In this document: positions 46,222-56,252 of the stretch, piece by piece
Layout: every line of letters starts with the position of its first letter
Numbering within the stretch: the stretch's first letter is position 1
Source: Crambe crambe
Taxonomy: Eukaryota > Porifera > Demospongiae > Poecilosclerida > Crambeidae
Assembly: GCA_963924555.1 (NCBI GenBank)
Contig: OZ004598.1
Location: 1,388,501 to 1,452,500, forward strand
Direction: 5' to 3'
DNA length: 64,000 nucleotides
Program-made: the position numbers and the translations under genes
The notes under the pieces: generated by a model
The model's database searches: none
What the model was told of the DNA's origin: nothing
Seen by the model: the letters and a program-made list of their open reading frames with translations, nothing else

Positions 46222-46545
46222 AAAAGACATGAAATGTTAACGGACGTTGGACCTATGAAATCACCCATGAAATTTTTTTCATGGAGAAAAACACTGCTAA
46301 GAAAACCATGTGAAATTTTTTCTCATATGAAAATAGCATGGCCATTTAGGCTCATATGAAATTGAAATTAGGTGGCCATGAAAAGAACATGAAAATGACA
46401 TGGTAATTCATTGCCTTTTTCACATACACCCGTGCTATGAAATATTGACGTTTCATGGGGTACAACACATGAAAAGTAAAGCAAAAACCTTAGATTTTCA
46501 TGAGTTCTCATGAGTTCCAAACTAGTAGTGAATAGTTCCACCATG
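46222..46545. repeat. ATGAAA/TTTCAT-dense repeat, copy 3
   Basis: Third copy of the repeat at 7383-7690, with a short local duplication (AAATTGAAATT) near 46360. Confidence 0.5.
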
Positions 46546-48390
46546 GGAGACTGTCTTAGTTAGTAATTTAGTGTACAAGAGAAGGATGGCTCTTACCCCT
46601 TCACTCTGTTCCAGCTATCCCGAGGCAGTTGGAAGGGGTCAGCTATGAAGAGAGATAAGGGTGGCATTTAGATGAGATCACAGGATATACTCAGATGGAA
46701 CTGTGATCCAAAGGAACATCAGAGTGTGTTCAAGGTCACCCACAAATAACTGTCCCTCTGCACAAGAGTAAGATAGGTCAATTATGCACACACCAAATTT
46801 AAAGGTCAAAGGAGATGAGATGTCAGTGGGTTATTTACTGTTTATGTAGTTGGAGACTGATAGTCTTGACCACTGTCTGCCAAATGTAAGATATGAAAAC
46901 CTCAGACATCGTGTAGTTCTTCATGCATTGGCTGACTGGAAGTCCTTCTTGACTTGGTGATAGCTCTGAAAGGCAAGGTCATAGCTCTGCAGCAGGAAAG
47001 CAATGTCTGCTAGAGAATTAGATGCATAACCCGAAGAAGAAAAACATAATGTGTGACACACTTTCAATGATTGCAGGTTTCTACTTACTTTACATCATCA
47101 GATATGACATTATTTGGTCCATTTATTTCCTCAAGCACTTCCTATACACTTGACCTGCCAGAACAAAATCCTATATAAAGGTCATTGGATATGAGGAGAC
47201 AACCCTTATCTCCATGTCTAACTATGTAATTCACCATAAGACCATAACTGTGATCCCTTTACCAGATTCCAGAGGAGAATTAAAGAAGGGTGGGAGATGA
47301 TGGAGTGCTGAGGACACCTAAAATGTATGCACAACCTCATGAATGTACCTTTCTAGACCTTTACTCTTGAAAGTTAAAATAGCTGACCTCAATTATACTG
47401 TATTGCCATCAGTCCAGGAGGAGCTGTCACCCGAGGGAAGAAGTTAGTCTGAGACTGTTTAAGGCCATCTGTCCTACTGTGAATAAATCCACACCAACAT
47501 GTATCACCTCTCCAGTGAGTGTGGAGCTAGGAAGGCCTGAAATAGCTTCCTGCATGCATGCAAGGAGAGAGAAAGAATCACCTATTTTGTAGAAGTGGAG
47601 GGGCAGGAGGCTTAATTGCTAGGTTACCACATATGGATTAATTTAAAACTTACAATAATTTTAGGCATGGGAGCAGTGGAGTCTGTGGTCCTTTCTACAT
47701 GTCTTGTAGATGAGTCATGGTTCCCTCACTTCAAATACAACTTTCCACTGGACCCCTTCAGAGAGGAGTTGTTGATGGATCTAGAGTGAAAAAGCACTTT
47801 TAAACTAACTTTCCTCTGGACCCCTTCAGAGAGGAGCTGTTGATGGACCTAGAGTGAAAAAAGCACTTTTTAAACAGTGAAACTAACCACCTCTGGGCCA
47901 CAAAAAGGTGAGGTGGTCTTTTTACAGAGTTCCTTTGACCACAAGTTCCCCTTCCTTAAAGGGAGAGTAACCTACAGTACAAAAATGAACTACTAAGCAA
48001 CTGTGGATGTACTAATGTCTCCATCATCTCCACTTACCATCTTTTCTTCCTCTGGTTGTAGCAGTACTCTCTTGACCACTTCACACAGAGCAGCTGCACT
48101 AGTTGGGTGATGGAGAGCTAGGGATGGGACACTTGATGTCCCTAACTAAGGAAATGTAGATTCAACTCGACTGACAATTCTGTTTCTTTCTGGTTTCTTG
48201 TTTTGATGTGTTCTTGAACTCCTCCTAACTCCATTGTGTCCATCAACATACTCTATGATTACTTGTTCGTTCAACAAGATAACGAGTTCAGGGATTTGAG
48301 GTCGATGTCCTTATTTCCCATTGGAATATATAGTTTTCACCTCACAACCTACATCCTGACAGGATTAATCACTGCCACATTATACAATAG

Positions 48391-51300
48391 TTATCTGTAG
48401 TACAGGTTCTTTACATGCTGTAAATGTTCAGTAAGAGCCTTTCTACCATCAGCACCAATAGAGTTATTCCAGAGATACAGTGTTTGCAGGTTCGTACAGT
48501 GTTTTAGACCTTCAGCAAGAGCCTTGGCACCATCATCACCAATAGAGTTACTTTCGAGATTCAGCGTTTGCAGGTTCGTACAGTGTTTTAGACCTTCAGC
48601 AAGAGCCTTGGCACCATCAACACCAATAGAGTTACTTTTGAGATTCAGTGTTTGCGGGTTCGTACAGTGTTTTAGACTTTCAGCAAGAGCCTTGGTACCA
48701 TCAGCACCAATAGAGTTATTATAGAGATCCAGTGTTTGCAGGTTCGTACAGTGTTTTAGACCTTCAGCAAGAGCCTTGGCACCATCAGCACCAATAGAGT
48801 TATTATAGAGATCCAGTGTTTGCAGGTTCGTACAGTGTTTTAGACCTTCAGCAAGAGCCTTGGCACCATCAGCACCAATAGAGTTATTATAGAGATCCAG
48901 TGTTTGCAGGTTCGTACAGTGTTTTAGACCTTCAGCAAGAGCCTTGGCACCATCATCACAAATAGAGTTACTACGAAGATCCAGTTTTTGCAGGTTCGTA
49001 CAGTGTTTTAGACCTTCAGCAAGAGCCTTGGCACCATCATCACAAATAGAGTTACTACGAAGATCCAGTTTTTGCAGGTTCGTACAGTGTTTTAGACCTT
49101 CAGCAAGAGCCTTGGCACCATCAGCACCAATAGAGTTATTATAGAGATCCAGTGTTTGCAGGTTTGTACAGTGTTTTAGACCTTCAGCAAGAGCCTTGGC
49201 ACCATCAGCACCAATAGAGTTATTATAGAGATCCAGTGTTTGCAGGTTTGTACAGTGTTTTAGACCTTCAGCAAGAGCCTTGGCACCATCATCACAAATA
49301 GAGTTACTACGAAGATCCAGTTTTTGCAGGTTCGTACAGTGTTTTAGACCTTCAGCAAGAGCCTTGGCACCATCATCACAAATAGAGTTACTACGAAGAT
49401 CCAGTTTTTGCAGGTTCGTACAGTGTTTTAGACCTTCAGCAAGAGCCTTGGCAAAATCAGCACCAATAGAGTTACTATCAAGATTCAGCGTTTGCAGGTT
49501 CGTACAGTGTTTCAGACCTTCAGCAAGAGCCTTGGCACCATCAAATCCGATATTTCTGGATATAAAATTCAGTAACTGCAAGTTATAGTGGCTACCACAT
49601 GTATTAGAGCAGAAAACAGACAATGCAACACCAGCACAATCTATTTCAGAGAAATCCATGGAAGAAATGTCCACATCATGTTTGATATCGAGGAGAGTGT
49701 GAGCACCTTCGTTGGTGATTTTTTGGTTGCATAACAGGAGCTCCACATCTTTCACTGCTCTGGTGATAGCTATTGCTCCTTCATCACCTATTTTATTACA
49801 TCTCAAGTCCAGTGAGTGGAGATTAGTACAGAGAATAAGGCCTTCACTAAGAGATTTTGCTCCAGAATCACCTATACCATTGAAACTGATGTCAAGTTTT
49901 TCAAGATGTGAAAAAGGGTTCTTTGTTAATGTTTCAGCAAGAGCAATTGATCCCTCATCACCAATGTTATTCACATTCAACACAAGTTCTTTCAAAGCAG
50001 CACAATGTGACAAGCCTACTGCACAAGTCTTAGCTCCATCATCACCAATATTACAATTAGTAAGGATCAATCTTGTACAATGTGAATGCTGTTCAAGACG
50101 TTTTGAAACAAGCTTGACATCACTATAACTGAGCTCATGATTATGAAGCTCTACAATTGATAGTTCACATATACTGTTAAGAAAAATAGAAAATCCGAAA
50201 ACATCAATAAACTGAAAAGCTAGATCTTGATGAAATTTAAATGATTTAGGAAACTTTATCAATTTCAATTTAAGACTGTTACATTGCAATATCGACAATA
50301 TATAAATAAATCTCTTGCATACATTCACAAAACCACAAATAGTAATCTCACCGACTATAAGGGTTTCAAGATTAGGTAAGTTGATATTGCTAGTGAGAAC
50401 CTTCACTTTGTTTGGTCCTAATCCTGTGTTAGATATATCTAATGTTTCCAAGGTACTCATTTTACCAAGTAAATTATTAACCAACTTGAGTTGAGGCATG
50501 ATGCAATTGCCTCCATGGTAACATAGGGTCTGTATTGACATCACACGATCTCCAGCCTCCTTCAAGAATGCACTGATGCCTTCTTCCGCTAATGTGCACC
50601 TGTTTAACACAAGTTTCTTCACAGGATATGATTCAGAGGTAGTTCCGACAACGAAACCAATGGCTGTCAAGTCTGATGGTGTCAAGAAGTGGCTTTTAAG
50701 AGTGAGACTACCTTCTTCTCCAGACCTAATCACACTGTCACATACGATGGATTTTTGAGATTCAAAGGCACACTGAATGTGAAAGAGATCATCAGGTGAT
50801 TCTGAGCATTTCACAAGTTCTTCAAACTTCTTCGTATCATTTTCAAAATCGATAAGACCACAGTAAAACTTCCACACCACACGCATATGTTTCTTCTTAC
50901 CATACTTCTCTATTATTTTAGTCTGTTCCTCCTCACCTAATTTAGTGATGTGATAAGCTGCAAGATATTCTTGAAAGGTGAGATGAAGAAACGTGTACAA
51001 GTCTTGGAATCCAAATTTGGCAGCAATGCAGTCTACAGTGATCAATCCCAGGGACTCTTTCCCACAACTCACGTCCTTAAAGAAATGCTTAATCTCACTG
51101 CGCTTCATCACTTGCTTGGAAGATACTGTTTTTTCAAAGGCAAGTTTACAAATCTGGGAAAAAATACCTCTTTCCATTTCAGGAAGATCGTCAGGTGACT
51201 GCAAATTTTTTTTATTTTCATCGCAGCGCATTACAGTACGAAGGAGAGTGTGGATCATGAATGATGTATACATTTCTGTCTCAGTTCTAGCAAGGGCAGT

Positions 51301-53421
51301 ACCCATAAGGTTGAATAAATAGCACACCATGGAAGCATGGATTGGAAGGTAGCACATGTGATGCACATTAGGATGCTGCTCGAGATAAGATTCAAGATTC
51401 TGGATTTTCTCAACATTTGAAAATTTGTACTCTTTTATGTACTGAGATATTTGTTCCTTCTGGAATCCAAGAACTTCCACTCGTTTGGTGGCTACTGACT
51501 TCAAATGCACCACAGCAGCTGGACGAGAAGCTACTACTACAACTGATTTGGGAAGAAGCTGTTTATTTATGAGTTTAAATATGGTGGTATTTTTCTTCCC
51601 TTTAGGTGAATACTCATCTAGTCCATCCAGAACAAAGCAAAGACCTTCCCCACTAAATCGTTCAGAATGATCTAAGATTTGGTCAAGTCTTACTTGATCT
51701 TCATAATAATGCTTCAAAATATCATGCAATTTGATAGAAGGATTGTTAAGCAGTACTCGTAGATGAACCAGAAATAAAAGTCGAATATTCTTCAGATTTA
51801 GTTTGCCACTGGCCCAATCTTGGCTGAACTTGTGGACAAGTGTGGTCTTTCCACTACCTGGACGACCTTCAATAAGCAATAATGTCCCACTAACAAGATT
51901 TGAAAATACTTCTTCGTACTCTATTCTGTCTTTGTCTTTTAAAATGTCATCCACATCTCCTTGTATGGTGTTGTATGCATACTCCCCAGCCTTGTCGATT
52001 GCACCTGGTTTGATCAGAGCTAAGTTAATGTAAGTGTTATTACTTACTGGGGGCCATGTGTCCTTAGGTACTTCAGGTTGGGATAAATATATATCAATAA
52101 GCACTTTTTTCTCAGATGAAACTTCAATAATTAATTTAATAGGACCACTTTGTAACTTTTCATTTTTATGAGTTTGTACCTCGCAATGATAAGTTCCTTC
52201 TGATGCCATGGTTACATCATTTATGCATAGTATTTGCTTATAAGTACCACAATAAGTGGAATTATCACTCAAGGGAGCACCATCTTTCATCCATCGGTAG
52301 GTGATGGTGGTTTCATGATTAGCAGATACCTGTACTTCAAGAAGAACAGACTTTTCTTCACTTACGTTACAGTCACAGGTTCGAGATAAAACTTCTAAAG
52401 GAGTGACTTCTAAACATAGTTTCTTTGAGGCTGATACTTCACTAGTGAGACACACCCCATGCTTTCTGAGGTTTTCTTGTAATTCATTAGCCTCACTACC
52501 AAGACCAACAATCTTACTACGAAGTGTTTCTTCGAGACTTTTTACTGTTGGAGGTTTCGCATGTTCATGATTACCAATTATCCATTCCCGCAACACGTGT
52601 TTCAAACAGATTTTAATGCCATACATATGCATCATAGCAAATATACCACGCAACACATCTTCTCGTAAGTTTAGCGAGGTGCCAATCTCGTACCACATAC
52701 TACAGTGCATAGCAAGTATCTCTGTTAAAACTGAGACGTGTCTTTCAATAAAATGGTCATTCTTGTGTGGTCTCTTTTTACCTACTACTACTTCAGCACT
52801 TCCACTAACAGATAATTCCTCACTAATTCCATCAGCAAGACTCTCAGTCATTGCAGATACACTATAATCACTTTCTCTTGCACAATACCCTTCATAACTA
52901 AGTCTCACTTGCTCTAATGCTTCACTAGATGCACCATGCTCAGATAATAACTTAAGCCATCGCTCATAGAGCCTGGGATTATTCTGCAGTGACTCGTACG
53001 CATGTAAAAATAAGTACCTGATCTTTCTTGCCCAGTCTACTTCACGATCCATTGAATCTAAACTTTTCTTCACATCCTGAGAGATAAATCCTCTCTCTGA
53101 TCCCAATCTAGCCAATCTTACCAGATCAGTGTCCTTGAGTGAAGTTACTAACATGTCTTCATGGTCTTTAAGAGCTTTCACTGCTGCTGATACTGGTTCA
53201 AGATGACTTCCTTTTGAGGATGAAGGCAGCAGCTCACTTTCATCTTTATTGGCCATATTGTGTACATGTGATTCCTCCTGATAAACTTCAATACTACCTG
53301 CAGTGTTAAAGTGGGTAGCCATGAAACTATATGACAGATATATCTGAGCATTCATAATTGTATAGGTCAATAGCTGCTCATGTATGTTATTGGGAGTATA
53401 AGATAGGTAACCCTTTACCAA
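48391..53421 (-). CDS. NLR-C: death-fold, DEATH, Ig, NACHT, LRR receptor
   Basis: A 1676-residue uninterrupted frame, the most complete NLR here. Death-fold (CARD-like) domain about 74-175; an added DEATH domain about 222-320 (WYEIGTSLNLREDVLRGIF, VLREWI), replacing the spacer seen in NLR-A/B; Ig-like domain 341-433 with W378 and C413 but no first cysteine; NACHT with Walker A GRPGSGKTT at 519-527 and Walker B LCFVLDGLDEY at 594-604; about five diverged LRRs, then about thirteen near-identical 28-residue LRRs and a short cap ending KNLYYR. Expected role: cytosolic sensing with NACHT-driven oligomerisation and death-fold signalling. The start is uncertain: ACTGCAG just before SIEVYQEE (53298-53303) looks like a splice acceptor, and Met56 is another candidate. 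It is single-frame downstream of that point. Confidence 0.9.
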   Translation of the reverse strand: MVKGYLSYTPNNIHEQLLTYTIMNAQIYLSYSFMATHFNTAGSIEVYQEESHVHNMANKDESELLPSSSKGSHLEPVSAAVKALKDHEDMLVTSLKDTDLVRLARLGSERGFISQDVKKSLDSMDREVDWARKIRYLFLHAYESLQNNPRLYERWLKLLSEHGASSEALEQVRLSYEGYCARESDYSVSAMTESLADGISEELSVSGSAEVVVGKKRPHKNDHFIERHVSVLTEILAMHCSMWYEIGTSLNLREDVLRGIFAMMHMYGIKICLKHVLREWIIGNHEHAKPPTVKSLEETLRSKIVGLGSEANELQENLRKHGVCLTSEVSASKKLCLEVTPLEVLSRTCDCNVSEEKSVLLEVQVSANHETTITYRWMKDGAPLSDNSTYCGTYKQILCINDVTMASEGTYHCEVQTHKNEKLQSGPIKLIIEVSSEKKVLIDIYLSQPEVPKDTWPPVSNNTYINLALIKPGAIDKAGEYAYNTIQGDVDDILKDKDRIEYEEVFSNLVSGTLLLIEGRPGSGKTTLVHKFSQDWASGKLNLKNIRLLFLVHLRVLLNNPSIKLHDILKHYYEDQVRLDQILDHSERFSGEGLCFVLDGLDEYSPKGKKNTTIFKLINKQLLPKSVVVVASRPAAVVHLKSVATKRVEVLGFQKEQISQYIKEYKFSNVEKIQNLESYLEQHPNVHHMCYLPIHASMVCYLFNLMGTALARTETEMYTSFMIHTLLRTVMRCDENKKNLQSPDDLPEMERGIFSQICKLAFEKTVSSKQVMKRSEIKHFFKDVSCGKESLGLITVDCIAAKFGFQDLYTFLHLTFQEYLAAYHITKLGEEEQTKIIEKYGKKKHMRVVWKFYCGLIDFENDTKKFEELVKCSESPDDLFHIQCAFESQKSIVCDSVIRSGEEGSLTLKSHFLTPSDLTAIGFVVGTTSESYPVKKLVLNRCTLAEEGISAFLKEAGDRVMSIQTLCYHGGNCIMPQLKLVNNLLGKMSTLETLDISNTGLGPNKVKVLTSNINLPNLETLIVGEITICGFVNVCKRFIYILSILQCNSLKLKLIKFPKSFKFHQDLAFQFIDVFGFSIFLNSICELSIVELHNHELSYSDVKLVSKRLEQHSHCTRLILTNCNIGDDGAKTCAVGLSHCAALKELVLNVNNIGDEGSIALAETLTKNPFSHLEKLDISFNGIGDSGAKSLSEGLILCTNLHSLDLRCNKIGDEGAIAITRAVKDVELLLCNQKITNEGAHTLLDIKHDVDISSMDFSEIDCAGVALSVFCSNTCGSHYNLQLLNFISRNIGFDGAKALAEGLKHCTNLQTLNLDSNSIGADFAKALAEGLKHCTNLQKLDLRSNSICDDGAKALAEGLKHCTNLQKLDLRSNSICDDGAKALAEGLKHCTNLQTLDLYNNSIGADGAKALAEGLKHCTNLQTLDLYNNSIGADGAKALAEGLKHCTNLQKLDLRSNSICDDGAKALAEGLKHCTNLQKLDLRSNSICDDGAKALAEGLKHCTNLQTLDLYNNSIGADGAKALAEGLKHCTNLQTLDLYNNSIGADGAKALAEGLKHCTNLQTLDLYNNSIGADGTKALAESLKHCTNPQTLNLKSNSIGVDGAKALAEGLKHCTNLQTLNLESNSIGDDGAKALAEGLKHCTNLQTLYLWNNSIGADGRKALTEHLQHVKNLYYR
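48440..49550 (-). repeat. 84-bp LRR array of NLR-C with 336-bp higher-order repeat
   Basis: About thirteen 84-bp LRR units lie in tandem. Four consecutive units (two with RSNSIC, two with YNNSIG) form a 336-bp block present twice in a row at about 48780-49450, with nearly no differences. This is the signature of a recent multi-unit unequal exchange or of assembly collapse/expansion. Confidence 0.9.
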
Positions 53422-53509
53422 TCCAAAGGATTGGATCTAACCCATTTTAGTCAGTGTATTACTCAAACAGCTCTAGTGCTATATGCCCTTTATGAATACT
53501 GTGTATTAA
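53422..53509. promoter_or_regulatory. Short spacer upstream of NLR-C
   Basis: Under 100 bp separate the NLR-C open frame from the reversed inverted-repeat element at 53510. Any NLR-C promoter must lie here, within the element, or in the 53300-53420 stretch if that is 5' untranslated or intronic. No clear TATA box is evident. Confidence 0.3.
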
Positions 53510-54425
53510 TAAGGGAAAAAACATTTTCGTCAGAATGAAAAAGATGACCATTGCTCCAAAAAGTAAGGAAACAAGGGTGAAGAATGGAAGGATGGAAATG
53601 GGATCAATCTTTGTTCTGTATATCCAGCCAACAATCCCCTTGTTTCCATACTTTTTTGAGCAATGGTCATCCCTACATCTTTTTTCATTTGACAGAAATG
53701 TTTTTTCCCTTACTTGTTCCTGGTTATGTATGTACGCATAAATGCAAGAGTTCATTCTTCTGTGTATGGAGATACAGAAGTTTCTTGAGGTGTTCTCCAA
53801 TAGCAGCCCAATGATTATTTATCAGCGAGTCAAGGCTTGAAGTATTGAGCTATACTTGGAGGTCGAGGATGCAGATGAGAGTCTACTGGTAGATGGAATG
53901 GTGAATCTGAAATCCCTGAGTTGATAAAGTAGTCCATGATCGATCTATCACAGATATAGAGCTAGTAGCTGAGTAATATTGTAATTTTGAATAATTGGAT
54001 ATCAATACAGTGCATGCGTAGGATCAAAAAAAAATGGCTTCCAATAATTAAGTTAGTCAAGTACTGTGCTCCATAACGTCTCCTTTTACATCGACTCTTT
54101 CAAGGATTGATGGGTACATAAGATTGTAGCTGGTAGAATTTGAAGCGGATTTATCCAGAAATCATAACTGTAGCTAGAGTGGTTCGAGAGATATGGTTGT
54201 CTAAGAAGAATAACAACAATGGAGAAGAATCCAGCGACTTACCTGCTTGCCATATTTCAGCTCCCTGGTCCTGAAACTTGGTCTGCACATTGTAGTAGGC
54301 TCTAGTAGGCTGGATAATTATTCACAGTAGCTTTTGTTATGTCTAAGTGGGGGAACTAGAATTTCACTTTAGTATTAGTCTATAGGTGGCACACGCAGCT
54401 GTCTGCGTCATCCCTACATAGAGAG
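53510..54425 (-). mobile_element. Inverted-repeat (MITE-like) element, reversed copy
   Basis: The reverse complement matches 24750-25595 throughout, ending with CATCCCTACAT at about 54410-54420. The foldback part at 53510-53735 is shorter than in the other copies. Its orientation is opposite to the element in the three other units. Confidence 0.65.
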
Positions 54426-56080
54426 AGCGATAGCTCTCTCTGATACTGTGTTCATTTAATAGTTCCACTATAAGGAATTACAATTGAACCTTAGAACTAT
54501 AAATGAAAGGACAAACATCTCAATAAAGGACAATTATGCACGAGCTATACAAACTCCAAAAGAGGACAACTTCTCTACAGAGGACAAAAGGCTGGGTCCC
54601 AAGTGTGTGTGTCCACTAGCTTCTACTGTAGAAGCCACTCTCAAATAGTGACTGCTTCCTAGGCAGGCCTGCATATGGCCTATACCTATAAGGCTGCATT
54701 GAACATTGCCATTAGCACATATATTTGCAGCTGCCTTGCACAACCCTTTACCCATCCAAGACAAGGAAACTATAAGGTATACATCTGAATGTTCTCAAGT
54801 CTGAAAATATGTTCCTCCTTGACCCTCCTTCCCACTGCTAGCTCAATACTTTATCAGAGGCTGCAGCAGAGCTAGAAATAAGACTGGTTAATGTTATAGT
54901 TATAAAGACTTGGTCAGACATCCAGTAGCTACCCTGTAACTTTTAAAATACTGGCCTGGCCTTTTCCAAGAAATGGAACAGTGACCATGGAGGGGTCAAA
55001 ACAACAGTACTATCAGGTAAGGAATAGCCACTCCATCTTAACAGTCACAGTCAGAGTGATGTAGACTATCTTACTTCCTCTAACCAGCCCCTTTATCACA
55101 GCACTGAATGCATTACATCACCAGCATGCAATGAATAGGATGTGGTCTAACGCACTTGTCTTACAGTCAGCTGAGACAAAACACACTCTGCAAAAAGTGC
55201 AGAGACTGATGAAGAACCAAAGACACGAGTGTGTATCTCAGCCTTGAAAAAGAGGATAAGCTTCCTTTAACAATGCTCACACATTTTCGGCTCTGGCTAG
55301 AATTCTATCACATTTTTGTGAGCACAAAATGGCATTCAATAAAAACTTCTGGTCATTTCAACTGCATGTACTCAACCAGCTATGGGAACAATCTGATTCT
55401 GAACTTCTCCACACAAGCAACAACTACACTAACAAGCTTACAAGAAAAATAATTTTGATCAGACCTTTTCTTCATGATTGCTGGTGTTATTCAAACCAGT
55501 TTCGTGATTCTGGAAACTAGACCTGCTCACATATCCAGTAGAGCAGTTTGATTACAAGTGAAGCAGGCCACTAGGGGTGGTGAATGACTGCTACTGTAGC
55601 AACTAGGGGGATGAATGAGGGGTGCTACTATATAATATATATCTCATACATTCTTCTAGTTCCATCCATTGCAATACAGTGATGTCATGCTTCGCTTGCC
55701 ACAATGCTTAGCAGTTCCCTAGTAATGTACTAACTAGCTAATCAAAATAATAGCAGTTATTTCCATTCAGTTCCACAAAAACAGCAAATCTGTATTAGCA
55801 TCTAAACTTCACCTGTTCCTTGGGAAACCCACACCAGTTATAGGATAGCTAGTGATACCTAAACATCAAGTGCTTCCATAATCATCAACTATAGCTTCTG
55901 GAATGTTTGATGACAATTACAAATGGTCAACATCAGTCCAGGGTCAATTTGGGGGTTGGCAACATCACTTGTCACTACCTAGCACATGAGCGAGAGTAGA
56001 GTATGTTTATCGACTTATTTTGACCAAGCTCCAACTGAAATAAAGTCCCGCGATCTAAACCCAACATGTCTTGAGCTAAG
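54426..56080. other. Spacer, nothing recognised
   Basis: A degenerate motif (AAAGGACAA, AGAGGACAA) recurs four times between 54505 and 54600. Short open frames at 54534-54764 (minus) and 55231-55520 (plus) lack motifs and splice signals that I can support. No RNA gene recognised. Confidence 0.35.
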
Positions 56081-56252
56081 TAGCTAGCCATGTATCTTAC
56101 CATACCTTGAAGATGCTTTCAATGTCTTCTCATCTTTATATTTCAGAGGAGTTTCGAATAAAGGGGGCGTGGCGCAAAGAATGTGATCGAAAAAATTAAT
56201 ACGAACAAACATTTCCCTAATGTGATAGCTATTATAAAAAAAGCAAAGCCCA

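Larger units (their letters stand above)
42410..48130 (-). pseudogene. TRAPPC8: TRAPPC8-derived pseudogene, unit 2
   Basis: Colinear with unit 1: last-exon remnant at 42410-42510, the PYDLVKFFLEHPTTYHHHG exon at about 42735-42915, LREVESMCL exon remnants at both 42950-43050 and 45760-45865, and later pieces at 47250-47560, 47660-47790 and 47940-48125. Exons have lost internal segments and frames. The doubled LREVESMCL remnant shows an additional internal duplication in this unit. Confidence 0.7.
38620..48170. repeat. Segmental duplication, unit 2 (partner of 177-10500)
   Basis: Same order of parts as unit 1, with high identity over the first 4 kb and more insertions and deletions later. It retains about 990 bp lost from unit 1 (40125-41113). 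It lacks the segment equivalent to 4485-4675 and to 8410-9110. It ends close to the 3' end of NLR-C. Confidence 0.85.
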
